64,000 nucleotides of DNA from Prevotella falsenii DSM 22864 = JCM 15124 (GTDB taxonomy: Bacteria; Bacteroidota; Bacteroidia; Bacteroidales; Bacteroidaceae), in the NCBI RefSeq assembly GCF_000613945.1, contig NZ_BAJY01000005.1, positions 45,641 to 109,640 on the forward strand. The letters are read 5' to 3'. Below, piece by piece: positions 62,847 to 64,000 of the stretch (position 1 is the first letter of the stretch; each line of letters starts with the position of its first letter). The translations under genes and the position numbers were made by a program. The notes below the pieces were generated by a model that saw only the letters and a program-made list of their open reading frames with translations, did no database searches and had not been told where the DNA came from.

Positions 62847-63437
62847 CTATGTCTTGATAAATCGTTTGTAATCGAAGTTGCCTGACTGAACCTCTTTCGG
62901 AGCTTCTTCGGCAACACGCTCCAGTAGTTTGCGAACTCGTTCTCCGGCGACTTTCTTAATCTCTTGGAACATCGGGGAGTCGTGTATCTTATAGATGGTT
63001 TCGGCGGCTTTCGCAGCTTCTTCTATCGGGGCATTCTTACAGGAGAGGACACTGCCCATTTGTTGCAGCTCTTCCGCTGTGATGCTTTCCGAGAGAGAGT
63101 GGCTTTCACCTTGGACTTCCACCAATACATAATCCTCTTCCTCTTCGATACCGACTTGCGAGATTTCTTCCGACGTTCCCGTTTCAAGCATCTGCTCCTG
63201 TTGCTCTTCTTCAATGGGCAACTCGGCTAAAAGGATATTCTCCTCTTGGGAGGATTCCTTTTGGGGGATGCGGATGGTGATTACGACTTTTCCCTTTCCT
63301 CGTTCCCTGAAAAAGAGTTGCAAGTCACGGTAAAGTCTCACGGCACTCCGATAGCGTTCGTACAGGAAGCGGGCGACCTGCACGCTGCCGAGATAGGCTA
63401 AGCCTACCGACAGCAGAATAAAGATGACCTGCTTCAT
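62847..63437 (-). CDS. ICE membrane-anchored acidic protein (conjugal transfer, unknown DUF)
   Basis: 196 residues: N-terminal membrane segment (QVIFILLSVGLAYLGSVQVA), a Glu-rich middle (EEENILLAELPIEEEQQEQ-type) and a helical C-terminus. Same general plan as the 61499 gene (membrane anchor, acidic linker, helical tail), so the two may be distant paralogues. Its start overlaps the DUF3408 gene stop by 4 bases. Confidence 0.65.
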   Translation of the reverse strand: MKQVIFILLSVGLAYLGSVQVARFLYERYRSAVRLYRDLQLFFRERGKGKVVITIRIPQKESSQEENILLAELPIEEEQQEQMLETGTSEEISQVGIEEEEDYVLVEVQGESHSLSESITAEELQQMGSVLSCKNAPIEEAAKAAETIYKIHDSPMFQEIKKVAGERVRKLLERVAEEAPKEVQSGNFDYKRFIKT

Positions 63438-63808
63438 CGCTCGAAACGTTTACGGAACTGTTGCTCGAACAAGGCGTCTATCTCATCGCGATGGGTGTCA
63501 AGATGATGACGGATAATGTTGTCGATGTAGGCGGAGAGAGGCAGGCTGTTGCCTGTGATTGTACCCACGACGCAGGCAATCTCATCCTTGATCTGTTGGG
63601 AGACATAGACGGACACTCCCTTTTCCATGATATGCCGTTTCAGGAAGGTCTCCTCGTAATCGTTTGTTTCCGGTTTCTGCTTTTCCTTTCCTGTCTCCGA
63701 ACGCTCTATCAGCGTGGTGGAATTACGGATAGTCACCTTGGAGGATACACTCTTGTTTTCCATGCGGGTTGTCTGCCCTGCATTCTGTCTTACGTTTTGC
63801 TTTTTCAT
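63434..63808 (-). CDS. DUF3408 protein (TraB/TraC-like)
   Basis: 124 residues from the ATG at 63808. Basic N-terminus, then VSVYVSQQIKDEIACVVGTI and LSAYIDNIIRHHLDTHRDEI, a ribbon-helix-helix-like layout typical of DUF3408. Probable DNA-binding accessory protein of the tra operon. Confidence 0.85.
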   Translation of the reverse strand: MKKQNVRQNAGQTTRMENKSVSSKVTIRNSTTLIERSETGKEKQKPETNDYEETFLKRHIMEKGVSVYVSQQIKDEIACVVGTITGNSLPLSAYIDNIIRHHLDTHRDEIDALFEQQFRKRFER

Positions 63809-63809
63809 C

Positions 63810-64000
63810 TTACAATAGTTTTTTGAATTTGAGTTCATTTAATCTGTTTATTTCGTCCTTATAGACTTCAAAGTGGTGGAGGATGATGTTCTCGACATAG
63901 ATTCCGATGGTCATCTCCCTGTTTTTCATCGACATGACTATCTCTGCCAGCTTTTCCTGCAATTCTCTGGCGACATAGATGGTCTTACGGTCTCTGAGGT
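63810..64000 (-). CDS. DUF3408-like protein, 5' end beyond window
   Basis: The last 62 codons run from the window edge to a TAA at 63810: RDRKTIYVARELQEKLAEIV, then MTIGIYVENIILHHFEVYKD and a helical tail. Same strand-helix-helix pattern as the neighbour, so a second DUF3408 paralogue. One base separates it from the next ATG. Confidence 0.8.
   Translation of the reverse strand, partial: LRDRKTIYVARELQEKLAEIVMSMKNREMTIGIYVENIILHHFEVYKDEINRLNELKFKKLL

Overview
The window comes from a Bacteroidales chromosome, most likely an oral Prevotella (P. intermedia/nigrescens type). The signs are an AT-rich core, promoters with a -7 box of the form TAnnTTTG, a SusC/Oar-like TonB receptor, a T9SS-type C-terminal domain, DUF3256 and a lutABC operon. 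No rRNA, tRNA or CRISPR array was recognised.

Chromosomal part (1 to about 36.5 kb). In order: a TonB-dependent receptor cut by the left edge; a nucleoside permease - bifunctional nuclease - rsmE operon; small secreted proteins; a MATE exporter, a cytidylate-kinase-like protein and a phosphodiesterase; a nucleotide-sugar cluster (rfbB, fdtA-like ketoisomerase, FemAB/GNAT-like transferase, DegT aminotransferase) and, further on, rfbC; lactate oxidation (lutABC); serB; three secreted proteins divergent from a membrane TPR-HTH regulator; dinB; then an exopolysaccharide/O-antigen operon (priming sugar transferase, Wza-like SLBB export protein, Wzz, Wzx, EpsG/Wzy-like polymerase with a frameshift at a T8 tract, WbsX, WecB, glycosyltransferase). 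The intergenic DNA holds five copies of a repeat built from 22-bp palindromic units. Two of these lie inside 540-565 bp MITE-like elements with terminal inverted repeats and 7-bp target duplications.

Integrative conjugative element (from about 36.9-37.3 kb past the right edge). A CTnDOT-type transfer module runs leftward from 64 kb: DUF3408 genes, ParA-like traA, traE, F, G, I, J, K, L, M, N, O, P, Q and a lysozyme gene. A rightward block (37.4-41.5 kb) carries PcfK, PcfJ, ArdA and unknown small proteins. Between the two convergent blocks sits a two-gene candidate defence module: a deoxyribosyltransferase-like/TPR protein followed by a ThsB-like TIR protein (41.75-43.39 kb).

The lysozyme gene is split by a 7.17-kb AT-rich element (43827-50997). 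It encodes three overlapping tyrosine recombinases (a recombinase-in-trio, RIT, arrangement), has 36-bp near-identical terminal inverted repeats and a 6-bp crossover-like sequence at each end. Its cargo, bracketed by 53-bp direct repeats of the third recombinase's 3' end, is an Abi_2/HEPN abortive-infection gene behind a hairpin leader, plus a tightly coupled five-gene operon around an HD phosphohydrolase. This is the best candidate for an undescribed system.

Several genes (bifunctional nuclease, DUF3256, the gene at 38112, traM, traJ, traF) each need one extra base to be intact, mostly in GG/CC runs, and traP has an in-frame stop. Either the sequence carries systematic single-base deletions or several genes, including ICE transfer genes, are decayed.
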